NCBI GenBank assembly: GCA_016213125.1
Contig: JACRBR010000131.1
Coordinates: 1-11,580 of the forward strand
Length of the DNA: 11,580 nt
Source of the DNA: Chloroflexota bacterium
GTDB taxonomy: Bacteria; Chloroflexota; Dehalococcoidia; DSTF01; JACRBR01
Direction: 5' to 3'
The notes below the pieces were generated by a model. That model was not told the origin of the DNA. It saw nothing but the letters and a program-made list of their open reading frames with translations, and did not search any database. Shown here one piece after another: positions 4,551-10,641 of this stretch (the first letter of the stretch is position 1; each line of letters opens with the position of its first letter). Both the position numbers and the translations under genes were made by a program.

Positions 4551-7004
4551 ATGCAGCAGTTTCAGGACGGCCGGCGGCGCGGGACGCACGCGGCCCTGCT
4601 CACTTCGCCGATGAAACATCTTCCACGGCAGACCCTCCAACACCTGCGCAATGATCGGCGCGCGGCTCTCGCCGTTGGCATCGCCATTCTCGCGAACTTG
4701 ATCGTGCTTGTGGCGTACGTCTGGAGCCGCGGTGGCCAGACGACCGACGTCACCGTGCTCATGATCGGCAACGATGCCGGTATTGCGGTGGATGGGAAGT
4801 TCGCCTGGGCTGTTGCGGATGTGGAGGGCGCGCCTGCAGCCGGCGGCGTGCTGCTCACTCTTTCAGACACAACGTCACTCCCCAGCCTGCCCGGCCCGAG
4901 GGGGATCACATCGGTCCAGGTGCTGGACCACAACGATGGCCGCGTACTGTTCGAGGATGACTTCGCAGGAGGGCCTTCTCCGGAATGGAGGATCTCCGGG
5001 GATCTGATTGTGCAGGACGGAGTCGTGGGCTCGCGCGGCGACGCGCAAATGGCGCTAACGGGGCGTGACTGGAAGGACTACGCGGTCCACGTGAAGTACC
5101 GCAATGTTCAAAGCGCGCAGATCATCATGCGCGCACGCGACGACGGATACGGCATCGTAGCGACGGTGCGCCCCTTCCACTGGAACGAGGACGTCAGCAA
5201 GTGGGTGTCACTTGAGGCGGGCCGCTCGGGCTCAGCAGGCGTCGGCGTTCCCATCAGACTCGCACGAGCTGAGTCCATGAAGTCACTGGTGGCGATGGTG
5301 ACGCGTCCATACCCGTACCTCCTCTTGTTGGTGCTCGTCGGCGCCTTCGGGGTGGCGGTGGTGCGGCTCCTGCCATCGGCGATAGTCCGTCAGGCGGACA
5401 TGCTCGTCCCGCGGGCGTCGGTGTCATACGTCGTGGCCGCCTTGATGTTTGTCGTGTTCGCCGTGGTGCTGCGTTTCAACGTCCTGTACCGGGACCATAT
5501 GCCCTACGTTCCGGACTCGATCGCGTACATCTTCCAGGCGAAGATCTTCGCGTCGGGGCATCTGACGGCGGACCCACCGCCCGTCCGTGGAGCGTTCGAC
5601 TTCTTCGTGCCCGCCCCGTTCGCGTTGACAGACTCAACGTGGGCAGCGCAATACCCGTTTGCCCATCCGCTCATGCTGGCCTTCGGCCAGATCTTCGGGG
5701 CGCCCTGGATCATTCCTCCGATGCTGGCAGCTGCGAGCGCCGGACTGATCTTCCTGGTGGGGCGGCGGGTGTACAACGATCGTGCCGGTCTCATTGCGGC
5801 GATCCTGCTGGCCACGTCACCGTTCTTCATCATGAACGCGAGCGACCTCATGTCGCACAACACGGCCGGGTTCTTCCTGCTGACGTCGCTGGCCTGCCTG
5901 ATGCGGTTCGATCGCAAGCCCATAATCTTTGGCGCGCTGGCGGGGCTGGGGTTCGGACTGCTGCTGAACACGCGGCCACTGACCGCGCTGGCGCTGACCC
6001 CCCCGTTCGGGGCCTACCTGCTGCTGCAGTTACTGCCTCGCGAGGATCGGTTGAAGTGCGCGAAGGGTCTGGCCGCGTTCGTGGCAGCAGCGGCCGTGTT
6101 CGCACTGCTTTTCCTGGGCTGGAACTACCGAATCACAGGTGATGCGTTCCAGACGGGATACCAGGCCACGGGCGTGACGTTCTTTCCTACGGATTCTGGT
6201 GGAACTTCGAGTGGCGGTGTCGGGAACGCGCTGGGCCTTGGGGGCAGCCACCAGGGCTCGATCGGAATAAAAAACGAAAGGATCAAGATGGGGTTGAAGC
6301 TGATGGTGCTGCACGGGTGGCCGCAGTTCATTGGGATTGGGCTTAGCTTGCTGCCGTTTCTGCTGGGCACGCGAAAGATTCAGGACTGGTTCTTCCTGGC
6401 GTGCGCGGCGACAACGACAGGCGCATGGGTGGGCTACGAGAGCACGGGCGTGATGTACGGACCCAGGTACTGGTACGAGGCCATGCCGTTCCTGATCCTG
6501 CTGGCCGCACGCGGGGCTGATCGGGCCGCCGACCTGCTTTCGAGTACCGTCACCAGCATCCGCGCGGGCGATCTCGTGTCGGAGGAACGCGAGGCGTGGG
6601 CGGGACGTGTGCTGGTGTACGGCTTCGTGGGGGTGCTGGTGCTGGTCAGCGTGTACGGGTGGCTGCTGGGGCAGCGAACGACGTGGGACGCGGACCTTGT
6701 ACCAAACAACGCTTCGGCGATGTGCTGCGTGCTGGGGCTGGACGACCGGATCCACCGCATGGTGCAGGAACAGGACGTGCACGATGCGCTGGTGCTAGTC
6801 GACCCGTGTGACAACAACTTCGTGTGCTATGGCAGCGTGTTCTGGCGCAACAACCCGACGCTGGACGGCGACATCGTATACGCGAAGGACATTCCCGAGC
6901 GGCGGCAGGAGATCATCGACGCGTATCCCGGGCGGGACGTGTATGTGGCGACGTACTTGGAGCACCCCGAACTGAAGCTCTTGTTCGAGGGATCGGCACC
7001 GTAG
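4551..7004 (+). CDS. GT-C (ArnT/PMT-like) membrane glycosyltransferase with an extracytoplasmic LamG-like domain
   Basis: An 817-residue membrane protein. One membrane segment near 39-58 is followed by about 190 extracytoplasmic residues. In these, V-L-F-E-D-D-F at 132-138 to V-S-L-E-A-G-R at 219-225 look like a concanavalin/3-keto-disaccharide-hydrolase-type beta-sandwich (D-D-F...W...G...V-V-G). The next membrane segments are near 256-274 and 291-309. Then comes the GT-C-type loop: Y-R-D-H-M-P-Y-V-P-D-S-I-A-Y-I-F-Q-A at 313-330, where the aspartates could serve as the catalytic pair, and A-Q-Y-P-F-A-H-P at 366-373. More helices follow up to about 703. GT-C enzymes move sugars from polyprenyl phosphates to lipids or proteins on the outer face. 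The last 110 residues have no membrane span. The ATG at 4551 has a weak GGGA; the ATG at 4611 is a fair alternative. Acceptor and donor are unknown. Confidence 0.8.
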   Translation: MQQFQDGRRRGTHAALLTSPMKHLPRQTLQHLRNDRRAALAVGIAILANLIVLVAYVWSRGGQTTDVTVLMIGNDAGIAVDGKFAWAVADVEGAPAAGGVLLTLSDTTSLPSLPGPRGITSVQVLDHNDGRVLFEDDFAGGPSPEWRISGDLIVQDGVVGSRGDAQMALTGRDWKDYAVHVKYRNVQSAQIIMRARDDGYGIVATVRPFHWNEDVSKWVSLEAGRSGSAGVGVPIRLARAESMKSLVAMVTRPYPYLLLLVLVGAFGVAVVRLLPSAIVRQADMLVPRASVSYVVAALMFVVFAVVLRFNVLYRDHMPYVPDSIAYIFQAKIFASGHLTADPPPVRGAFDFFVPAPFALTDSTWAAQYPFAHPLMLAFGQIFGAPWIIPPMLAAASAGLIFLVGRRVYNDRAGLIAAILLATSPFFIMNASDLMSHNTAGFFLLTSLACLMRFDRKPIIFGALAGLGFGLLLNTRPLTALALTPPFGAYLLLQLLPREDRLKCAKGLAAFVAAAAVFALLFLGWNYRITGDAFQTGYQATGVTFFPTDSGGTSSGGVGNALGLGGSHQGSIGIKNERIKMGLKLMVLHGWPQFIGIGLSLLPFLLGTRKIQDWFFLACAATTTGAWVGYESTGVMYGPRYWYEAMPFLILLAARGADRAADLLSSTVTSIRAGDLVSEEREAWAGRVLVYGFVGVLVLVSVYGWLLGQRTTWDADLVPNNASAMCCVLGLDDRIHRMVQEQDVHDALVLVDPCDNNFVCYGSVFWRNNPTLDGDIVYAKDIPERRQEIIDAYPGRDVYVATYLEHPELKLLFEGSAP

Positions 7005-7006
7005 CG

Positions 7007-7804
7007 CTACACGGCCTTTGCCGCCCGCCATTCGAGGTAGCCGTCGACGAGCTCGACGAGGCGGGCGCGGCCGAAGCTGCCGTCGTGGCCGCCGTGGACG
7101 ACGTCCGCGGGGAGATCGCGCAGGCGGCGCATGGTCGCTAGGTAGTCCGGTATGTTCGACTCGGGCAGGAAGTCGTAAAGCGGGCCATCGTAGATAGCGT
7201 CGCCGGAGAACAGCGTGCCGGAGCGCTGATCCCAGAGCCCGATGCTTCCGGGCGTGTGACCGGGCAGGTGCAGGACAACGAACGCGCGGTCGCCGAGGTC
7301 GATCACGTCGCCTTCGTCGACGATGGTGGTGGGTGGGGCGGGGAGGACGGAGTACTGGCGTGGGTCGAAGCCCTCGTACGGGTAGGCGTCGATAAGCTCG
7401 GGGCCGGCGGGGCTGCCGTCGGACTCCATGAACTTCACGAACTCTGCCGGGTAGTCGGCGGTGATGAGGGAGGCGAAGGTGCCGGGGCTCTCGATGTCTG
7501 CGGCGTCCGCGGCGTGGGCGAGGCGGATGGGGAACTCGTGCAGGCCGCCCATGTGGTCCGCATGGCGGTGCGTGGCGACGGCGATAAGCGGCTTATCGGC
7601 GACGTCGCGGAGCGCTTCCGCGAGGCGGCCGATGCCCATCCCGGTATCGACGAGGAGGTCGTGGTGGCGGCCACGGACGTGCCAGATGTTGCTCTGCCAG
7701 ACGGGGTGAAGGTACGGCTCGCGCAGCATCGTGATCGTGTCGTCGACACGGGTGGCTTCGAACCAGCGATCTGCGATGCGCACTGTTACAGGACTCCCTT
7801 CCAC
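7007..7804 (-). CDS. Metallo-beta-lactamase-fold hydrolase
   Basis: A protein of up to 265 residues. Zinc ligands are all present: T-H-R-H-A-D-H-M-G-G at 78-87 (H79, H81, D83, H84), H183 in L-P-G-H-T-P-G-S, D202 in F-S-G-D-A-I-Y-D-G, and H240 in H-G-G-H-D-G. The fold hydrolyses thioesters, lactones, phosphodiesters and others; the substrate is not evident here. The GTG at 7804 has no ribosome binding site. The GTG at 7786 (Val7) has GAAGGGAG 10 bases upstream and is the more likely start. It faces the GT-C gene end to end with a 2 bp gap and no terminator. It follows hisA on the same strand after 166 bp. It sits where hisF might be expected, but it is not a histidine enzyme. Confidence 0.9.
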   Translation of the reverse strand: MEGSPVTVRIADRWFEATRVDDTITMLREPYLHPVWQSNIWHVRGRHHDLLVDTGMGIGRLAEALRDVADKPLIAVATHRHADHMGGLHEFPIRLAHAADAADIESPGTFASLITADYPAEFVKFMESDGSPAGPELIDAYPYEGFDPRQYSVLPAPPTTIVDEGDVIDLGDRAFVVLHLPGHTPGSIGLWDQRSGTLFSGDAIYDGPLYDFLPESNIPDYLATMRRLRDLPADVVHGGHDGSFGRARLVELVDGYLEWRAAKAV

Positions 7805-7880
7805 GGGACACGTGGAACGCCGCGTCCCGAAGGGCCGGGCGCGCGGCGGACGTCACCTCTAAGGTGATCTTCGGCAGCGT

Positions 7881-7901
7881 GGCGCCTGACACTCAGGTGC
7901 C
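7881..7901. other. Stem-loop downstream of hisA
   Basis: Arms GGCGCCTGA and TCAGGTGCC form 9 pairs (one G-T) around the loop CAC, about 70 bases past the hisA stop. A second small stem, TCACCT/AGGTGA, lies at 7853-7867. There is no U-tract, so a terminator is not shown. It could stop or protect the his transcript. Confidence 0.4.
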
Positions 7902-7970
7902 GGTGGCCCCATTCTTCCGGGAGTTGCTGGGGCAAGGGCGTACGGGGCATCCCCGACGGCAGGTTCATCC

Positions 7971-8720
7971 TCAGGTTCCATCGCCGGTGGCGAGAGCGGT
8001 GAGGGCCACCTCGAGGTCGATGCGGCCGTCGTAGAGGGCGGTGCCGATGATGGCGCCCTCGAGGGGGTGCTGGGCGAGGGCGATGACGTCTTCGATTGAT
8101 GTGACGCCGCCGGAGTAGATGAGGGAGGCGGGGGCGCCGGTCTCGGCGAGGACCTGGAGGAGGTGGCGGACGAGGCCGAAGTCGAGGTGCTGGAGCATGC
8201 CATCGCGGGAGGTATCGGTGTAGATGAAGTGGCGGACGCCGCGGCGGGCCATATCGGCGATGAAGGGGTCGACGGGGGTGTCGCTGGTCTCGAGCCAGCC
8301 TTTGACTGCGGCCTTGCCGCCCTTCGCATCGACGGCGACAGCGATCTTCTGCTGGTGCTTCTCCATGGCCTTCTCGACGACATCGGGCTGCTGGACGGCG
8401 AGGGTGCCGACGACGACGCGGTCGGCTCCGGATTCGATCCAGCGGTGGATGGCGTTGTGGTCGCGGACGCCGCCGGCGACCTGGATGGAGACTTCGCCGC
8501 GGAGGAGGTTGACGATGCGGCGAATGACGGCGTCGTTGACGGGGCGGCCCTCCTTGGCGGCGTCGAGGTCGACGATGTGGAGGCGGGAGGCGCCCTGGGC
8601 GTGCCAGTGCTGGGCCATGGCGACGGGGTCTACGCCGTAGACGGTCTCGCGGGCGTAATCGCCCTGCTGGAGCTGGACGCATTTGCCGCCGCGGATATCG
8701 ATGGCCGGGAGTAAGTCCAT
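7971..8720 (-). CDS. hisA: ProFAR isomerase, histidine biosynthesis
   Basis: A 249-residue TIM barrel. HisA isomerises ProFAR to PRFAR, the substrate of the HisF-HisH synthase. Landmarks are L-L-P-A-I-D-I-R-G-G-K-C-V-Q-L at the N-terminus (D8, the catalytic base), H-I-V-D-L-D-A-A at 48-55, Q-V-A-G-G-V-R at 80-86 (phosphate site), A-V-A-V-D-A-K-G-G-K at 127-136 (D131, the catalytic acid), Y-T-D-T-S-R-D-G-M at 167-175 and Y-S-G-G-V at 202-206. It follows hisH on the same strand with an 87 bp gap. The bases just before the ATG are a 7-bp array, and no normal ribosome binding site is seen (only AAGAG). Codons end mainly in C, unlike in the nucleoside hydrolase. PriA (a dual HisA/TrpF) is a homologous alternative, but nothing here calls for it. 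Confidence 0.96.
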   Translation of the reverse strand: MDLLPAIDIRGGKCVQLQQGDYARETVYGVDPVAMAQHWHAQGASRLHIVDLDAAKEGRPVNDAVIRRIVNLLRGEVSIQVAGGVRDHNAIHRWIESGADRVVVGTLAVQQPDVVEKAMEKHQQKIAVAVDAKGGKAAVKGWLETSDTPVDPFIADMARRGVRHFIYTDTSRDGMLQHLDFGLVRHLLQVLAETGAPASLIYSGGVTSIEDVIALAQHPLEGAIIGTALYDGRIDLEVALTALATGDGT

Positions 8721-8757
8721 AGCTGTTAGCTCTTAGCTGCTAGCTGTTAGCTGTTAG
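8721..8757 (-). repeat. Heptamer array (AGCTGTT)5 touching the hisA start codon
   Basis: Five 7-bp units at 8721, 8728, 8735, 8742 and 8749: AGCTGTT, AGCTCTT, AGCTGCT, AGCTGTT, AGCTGTT, then AG. The first base is directly next to the hisA ATG (8718-8720), so the array fills the whole ribosome-binding zone. Confidence 0.9.
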
Positions 8758-8762
8758 TGGCG

Positions 8763-8790
8763 GAGGACAGGTCTAAAGACCTGTCCGTAC
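8763..8790 (+). repeat. GGACAGGTC hairpin repeat, copy 2
   Basis: Arms GGACAGGTC (8765-8773) and GACCTGTCC (8778-8786) with loop TAAA, flanked by GA and GTAC. It is the inverted match of 2687-2714 and lies between hisH and hisA. No flanking duplication like that of copy 1 is seen. Confidence 0.9.
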
Positions 8791-8807
8791 GGGTACGGGA
8801 TCTCGTT

Positions 8808-9431
8808 TCAATCGGCCAGTTGGCCGAGGAAGTTGGCGTACATCTTGAGGCCTGCTTCGCCGGACTTTTCGGGGTGGAACTGGGTGGCGACGATGTTGTC
8901 TTTCGCGAGAACGGAGGCGAAGGTGACGCCGTAGTCGGTGGTGCCGATGACGACGGATTCGTCATCGGGGACGGGGACGTAGGAGTGGACGAAGTAGAAG
9001 TAGGCGTCATCGGGGATGCCTTCGAAGATGGGGTGGGGCCGGGCCTGGTGGACGTTGTTCCATCCCATGTGGGGGACCTTCTGGCCGGGGGGGAGCTTGC
9101 GGACGCGGCCGGGGATGATGCCGAGGCATTCGTGCTCGCCGCCTTCTTCGCTGAGGGTGAGGAGGGCCTGCTGGCCCATGCAGACGCCGAGGAAGGGGCG
9201 GCCAGAGGCGATGTAGTCGCGGACGGGGCCGACCATGCCGGCTTCCCGCAGGTTGCGCATGGTATCGGCGGCGGCGCCGACGCCGGGCACGATGAGGGCG
9301 CGGGCATCGGCGACGGCGCGGGGGTCTGAGGAGACATCGGGGGTGTAGCCGACGTGCTCGACGGCGCGGGCGACGCTGCGGAGGTTGCCGGCGCCGTAGT
9401 CGACGATGACGACGGATGGGTTGGCGTTCAT
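8808..9431 (-). CDS. hisH: Imidazole glycerol phosphate synthase, glutaminase subunit
   Basis: A 207-residue class I glutamine amidotransferase. HisH splits glutamine and passes ammonia to HisF, which makes imidazole glycerol phosphate and AICAR. The catalytic triad is visible: C84 in G-V-C-M-G-Q-Q, H186 and E188 in Q-F-H-P-E-K-S. Other family marks are V-I-V-D-Y-G-A-G-N-L at 8-17, I-V-P-G-V-G at 47-52, P-H-M-G-W-N at 120-125 and Y-F-V-H-S-Y at 146-151. The ATG at 9431 has GGAG about 7 bases upstream. hisA is the next gene. No hisF or other his gene is in the window, and repeats begin just upstream of hisH. Confidence 0.97.
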   Translation of the reverse strand: MNANPSVVIVDYGAGNLRSVARAVEHVGYTPDVSSDPRAVADARALIVPGVGAAADTMRNLREAGMVGPVRDYIASGRPFLGVCMGQQALLTLSEEGGEHECLGIIPGRVRKLPPGQKVPHMGWNNVHQARPHPIFEGIPDDAYFYFVHSYVPVPDDESVVIGTTDYGVTFASVLAKDNIVATQFHPEKSGEAGLKMYANFLGQLAD

Positions 9432-9458
9432 GGTGGGCTCCAGTGTATCTCAGGGGGA

Positions 9459-9588
9459 GTGCGTCAGTGCGTCAGGGCGTCAGTGCGTCAGTGCGTCAGT
9501 GGGTCGGCGGGTCGGTGGGTCAGCGGGTCGGTGGTCGGTGGGTCGCTGGTCGCTGGTCGCCGGGTCGCTGGTCGCCGGGTCGCTGGTG
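9459..9588 (+). repeat. Long 7-8 bp array (GTGCGTCA, then GGTCGCT types)
   Basis: Five octamers of the GTGCGTCA type run from 9459 to 9498. A looser run of GTGGGTC, GGCGGGTC, GGTCGCT and GGTCGCCG units follows to about 9588. It lies upstream of hisH and marks one end of copy B of the composite repeat. The 3' end of the small minus-strand ORF reads into it. Confidence 0.85.
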
Positions 9589-10028
9589 GTTGCGAATCTG
9601 GCGGGGGGTGTTTGATTGGAATTTTCGTTTTCGCACGGTGGGGGTTGAAGCTGCGGTTGATTGGGAGGTGGCGGGCTCAGGTTCGGATCTTTGATTGGTT
9701 TGATTGGATGGTAGTCGGTGCAATCAATGATTTTCGGGCGGCTCAGATTCGGATCGGGGCGAGGTTTGATTGCTTTGGTTGCCAGGGCCTCCTCGCGATC
9801 AACGAAGATGTAGTGATAGAGGAACCCGACGGCGGCGCGGAAGTAGCGCCGGAGGTTGTTGGGGAGGAAGCCGGCGCGATGCAGGTCGGCGATGAGGGCT
9901 GGCTTATCGGGGTAGAGGAGGACGGCCTGGTAGACCATGCGCAGGCGCACGGACGACGCGCCGTTGGTGACGCCGTTGAAGTTGCCTTTTGGGGCGCCTG
10001 CGCCGGGTCTGCGGCCTCCGCGTGGCAT
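9480..10028 (-). CDS. Small repeat-borne ORF with a GGRRPGAGAPKGN start
   Basis: The function is not known. The ATG at 10028 has AAAGGAG at ideal spacing, so translation is credible. Residues 1-25 (M-P-R-G-G-R-R-P-G-A-G-A-P-K-G-N-F-N-G-V-T-N-G) follow a basic G/R/P pattern seen in phage terminase small subunits and in many short hypothetical proteins. Residues 26-84 look like a compact helical domain. From about residue 86 the frame simply translates the CAATCAAA repeat (A-I-K-P, P-I-K-P-I-K-D-P-N-L) and then the array (A-T-S-D-P-A-T-S-D). The real protein is probably about 85 residues plus a run-on tail because a stop was lost or never present. It may be cargo of the repeat; mobility is not shown. 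Confidence 0.55.
   Translation of the reverse strand: MPRGGRRPGAGAPKGNFNGVTNGASSVRLRMVYQAVLLYPDKPALIADLHRAGFLPNNLRRYFRAAVGFLYHYIFVDREEALATKAIKPRPDPNLSRPKIIDCTDYHPIKPIKDPNLSPPPPNQPQLQPPPCENENSNQTPPARFATTSDPATSDPATSDQRPTDHRPADPPTRRPTDALTH
9609..9782 (-). repeat. CAATCAAA-rich repeat module 2, copy B
   Basis: TTTGATTG or GTTGATTG motifs occur at 9611, 9656, 9690, 9699 and 9763, with an inverted CAATCAAT at 9721. The 9609-9708 part is the inverted match of 1602-1701. A second GATCCGAATCTGAGCC-like unit lies near 9745. It overlaps the 3' half of the small ORF. Confidence 0.8.
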
Positions 10029-10046
10029 GTGGGGCTCCTTTCTGGA

Positions 10047-10074
10047 GTTGTCAGTGGTCAGTTGTCAGTCGGCG
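10047..10074 (+). repeat. Short heptamer array (GTTGTCA)
   Basis: Units GTTGTCA, GTGGTCA, GTTGTCA and GTCGGCG lie in the leader of the small ORF, just upstream of its ribosome binding site. Confidence 0.65.
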
Positions 10075-10109
10075 GTCCTCGGCGTGGATGGCGCCGGGGA
10101 GGCTGTGAG

Positions 10110-10202
10110 GGCGAGGGTAGGGGAGGCGGGGCGGGATCTCCAAGCGTGTCAGATCACTTTTGGAAAAATAGTTGGGGGTGGATCCACGAAGGGGCACGAA
10201 GG
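10110..10202 (-). repeat. Dispersed repeat module 1, copy B
   Basis: This is the inverted match of 1301-1427. It contains CAGATCACTTTTGG and a GC-rich block just 5' of it on the + strand (GGAGGCGGGGCGGGATCTCC). It lies about 80 bases upstream of the small ORF start, so it could hold that ORF's promoter, though no clear -10/-35 pair is seen. Confidence 0.85.
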
Positions 10203-10262
10203 GCGGCTGTAATTCGGGCGACCGCCGCTGGTGCTGGCGCATGGGGCGCATGTGACGTGACG

Positions 10263-10297
10263 GGCAAGATCCTTCGGCTTCGCTCAGGATGACAGGC
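10263..10297 (+). repeat. GATCCTTCGGCTTCGCTCAGG-type dispersed repeat
   Basis: The core GATCCTTCGGC followed by TTCGCTCAGGATGACA is a partly palindromic element (ATCCT/AGGAT ends). It is known to me from intergenic DNA of many bacteria, Chloroflexota among them. Its role is unknown. It is a lineage hint rather than a gene. Confidence 0.7.
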
Positions 10298-10321
10298 GTC
10301 GAGCTGGCGGCGCTGGCGAAT

Positions 10322-10394
10322 GGGGGTTGGGGTGTGCCACGGCATGCACAGCCGGGGACGGCTGTGCCACATGGCATCATCACGTCGAACCCCC
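10322..10394. repeat. Structured palindromic repeat
   Basis: The centre forms a 9-bp stem, GCACAGCCG (10346-10354) with CGGCTGTGC (10359-10367), capped by GGGA. GTGCCAC is repeated on both sides (near 10335 and 10364). The outer ends are GGGGGTT (10322-10328) and AACCCCC (10388-10394). It resembles a small non-autonomous repeat. Confidence 0.65.
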
Positions 10395-10422
10395 GGTTAC
10401 TGGCGGCGGTCTGCGGGTCGGG

Positions 10423-10451
10423 TTGACAGAGGGGAGGCGGGGGATTAGAAT
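10423..10451 (+). promoter_or_regulatory. Sigma-70-type promoter of the yezD unit
   Basis: A perfect -35 TTGACA (10423-10428), a 17 bp spacer and a -10 TAGAAT (10446-10451). The transcript would start near 10458, leaving a leader of about 22 bases. Confidence 0.8.
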
Positions 10452-10473
10452 CCTGACTAAATCGGTAGGGATT
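10449..10473. promoter_or_regulatory. Imperfect 25-bp dyad over the -10 and start site
   Basis: The outer arms AATCC and GGATT are exact, the next matched pair is AC...GT, and the centre is AAA. The site covers the last part of the -10 and the start point, an ideal place for a repressor. Its size and layout resemble sites of Rrf2-type regulators such as CymR/IscR. That link is inference. Confidence 0.5.
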
Positions 10474-10480
10474 ATGGACT

Positions 10481-10639
10481 ATGAGGGACGAGGGGCTGCG
10501 GGCTACTGCGGAGGAGGCGGCAGCGCTGGCTGAGGTGCTGCGGTCGATTCGGGCTGTGCGGTACGGGTCGGTGCAGCTCATCGTGCAGGACGGGCGGGTG
10601 GTGCAGATCGAGACGGTGGAGAAGAAGCGGCTGGTGTAG
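10481..10639 (+). CDS. yezD: YezD-family (DUF2292) small protein
   Basis: A 52-residue protein. The C-terminal half, V-L-R-S-I-R-A-V-R-Y-G-S-V-Q-L-I-V-Q-D-G-R-V-V-Q-I-E followed by T-V-E-K-K-R-L, fits the DUF2292 pattern (I-R-Y-G-S-V, then V-Q-D-G-R-V-V-Q-I-E, then E-K-x-R). The N-terminal half is an alanine-rich helix. The ATG at 10481 has TAGGGA about 10 bases upstream and a consensus promoter before that. The biochemical role is not known. As I recall, members often lie with sulfur-assimilation or sulfonate-transport genes, and here a sulfonate-type binding protein follows. An ATG at 10474 is in another frame. Confidence 0.85.
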   Translation: MRDEGLRATAEEAAALAEVLRSIRAVRYGSVQLIVQDGRVVQIETVEKKRLV

Positions 10640-10641
10640 GG

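Larger units (their letters stand above)
10029..10422. other. Gene-free region of stacked repeats
   Basis: These 394 bases hold the leader of the small ORF, module 1 copy B, and two palindromic repeats. I see no gene. Short peptides with H-P-E-R-S-R-R-I or V-I-L-S-E-A-E-G-S are typical false translations of the 10263 repeat. Confidence 0.7.

Noticed and set aside
1456..4614. Very long plus-strand open frame (over 1000 codons), and another at 1380-3269
   Set aside because: They run antisense through the nucleoside hydrolase and EthD genes and out of frame through the nitroreductase and TetR genes. They are rich in low-complexity R/S/A/P, show no family pattern, and are expected in GC-rich DNA.
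3000..7000. Replication origin at the GC-skew change
   Set aside because: No dnaA, dnaN or DnaA-box cluster is seen, and ordinary genes fill the interval.
7007..7804. hisF or another histidine gene after hisA
   Set aside because: The HRHADH motif and the other zinc ligands show a metallo-beta-lactamase fold, not a TIM barrel.
8163..8714. Plus-strand open frame antisense to hisA, and a similar one at 8757-9329 antisense to hisH
   Set aside because: Mirror frames of well-identified his genes. The D/G/V-rich composition is typical of the antisense of GC-rich coding DNA.
9459..9588. CRISPR array
   Set aside because: Units are 7-8 bp with no spacers and no cas genes nearby; it is a simple tandem array.
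9354..10292. Plus-strand frame of 312 codons across the repeat zone
   Set aside because: It begins inside hisH antisense and translates arrays and repeats (V-R-Q-C-V-S, G-R-R-V-A). No ribosome binding site or family pattern.
10154..10372. Short minus-strand peptides with H-P-E-R-S-R-R-I and V-I-L-S-E-A-E-G-S
   Set aside because: These are the well-known false translations of the GATCCTTCGGC repeat.
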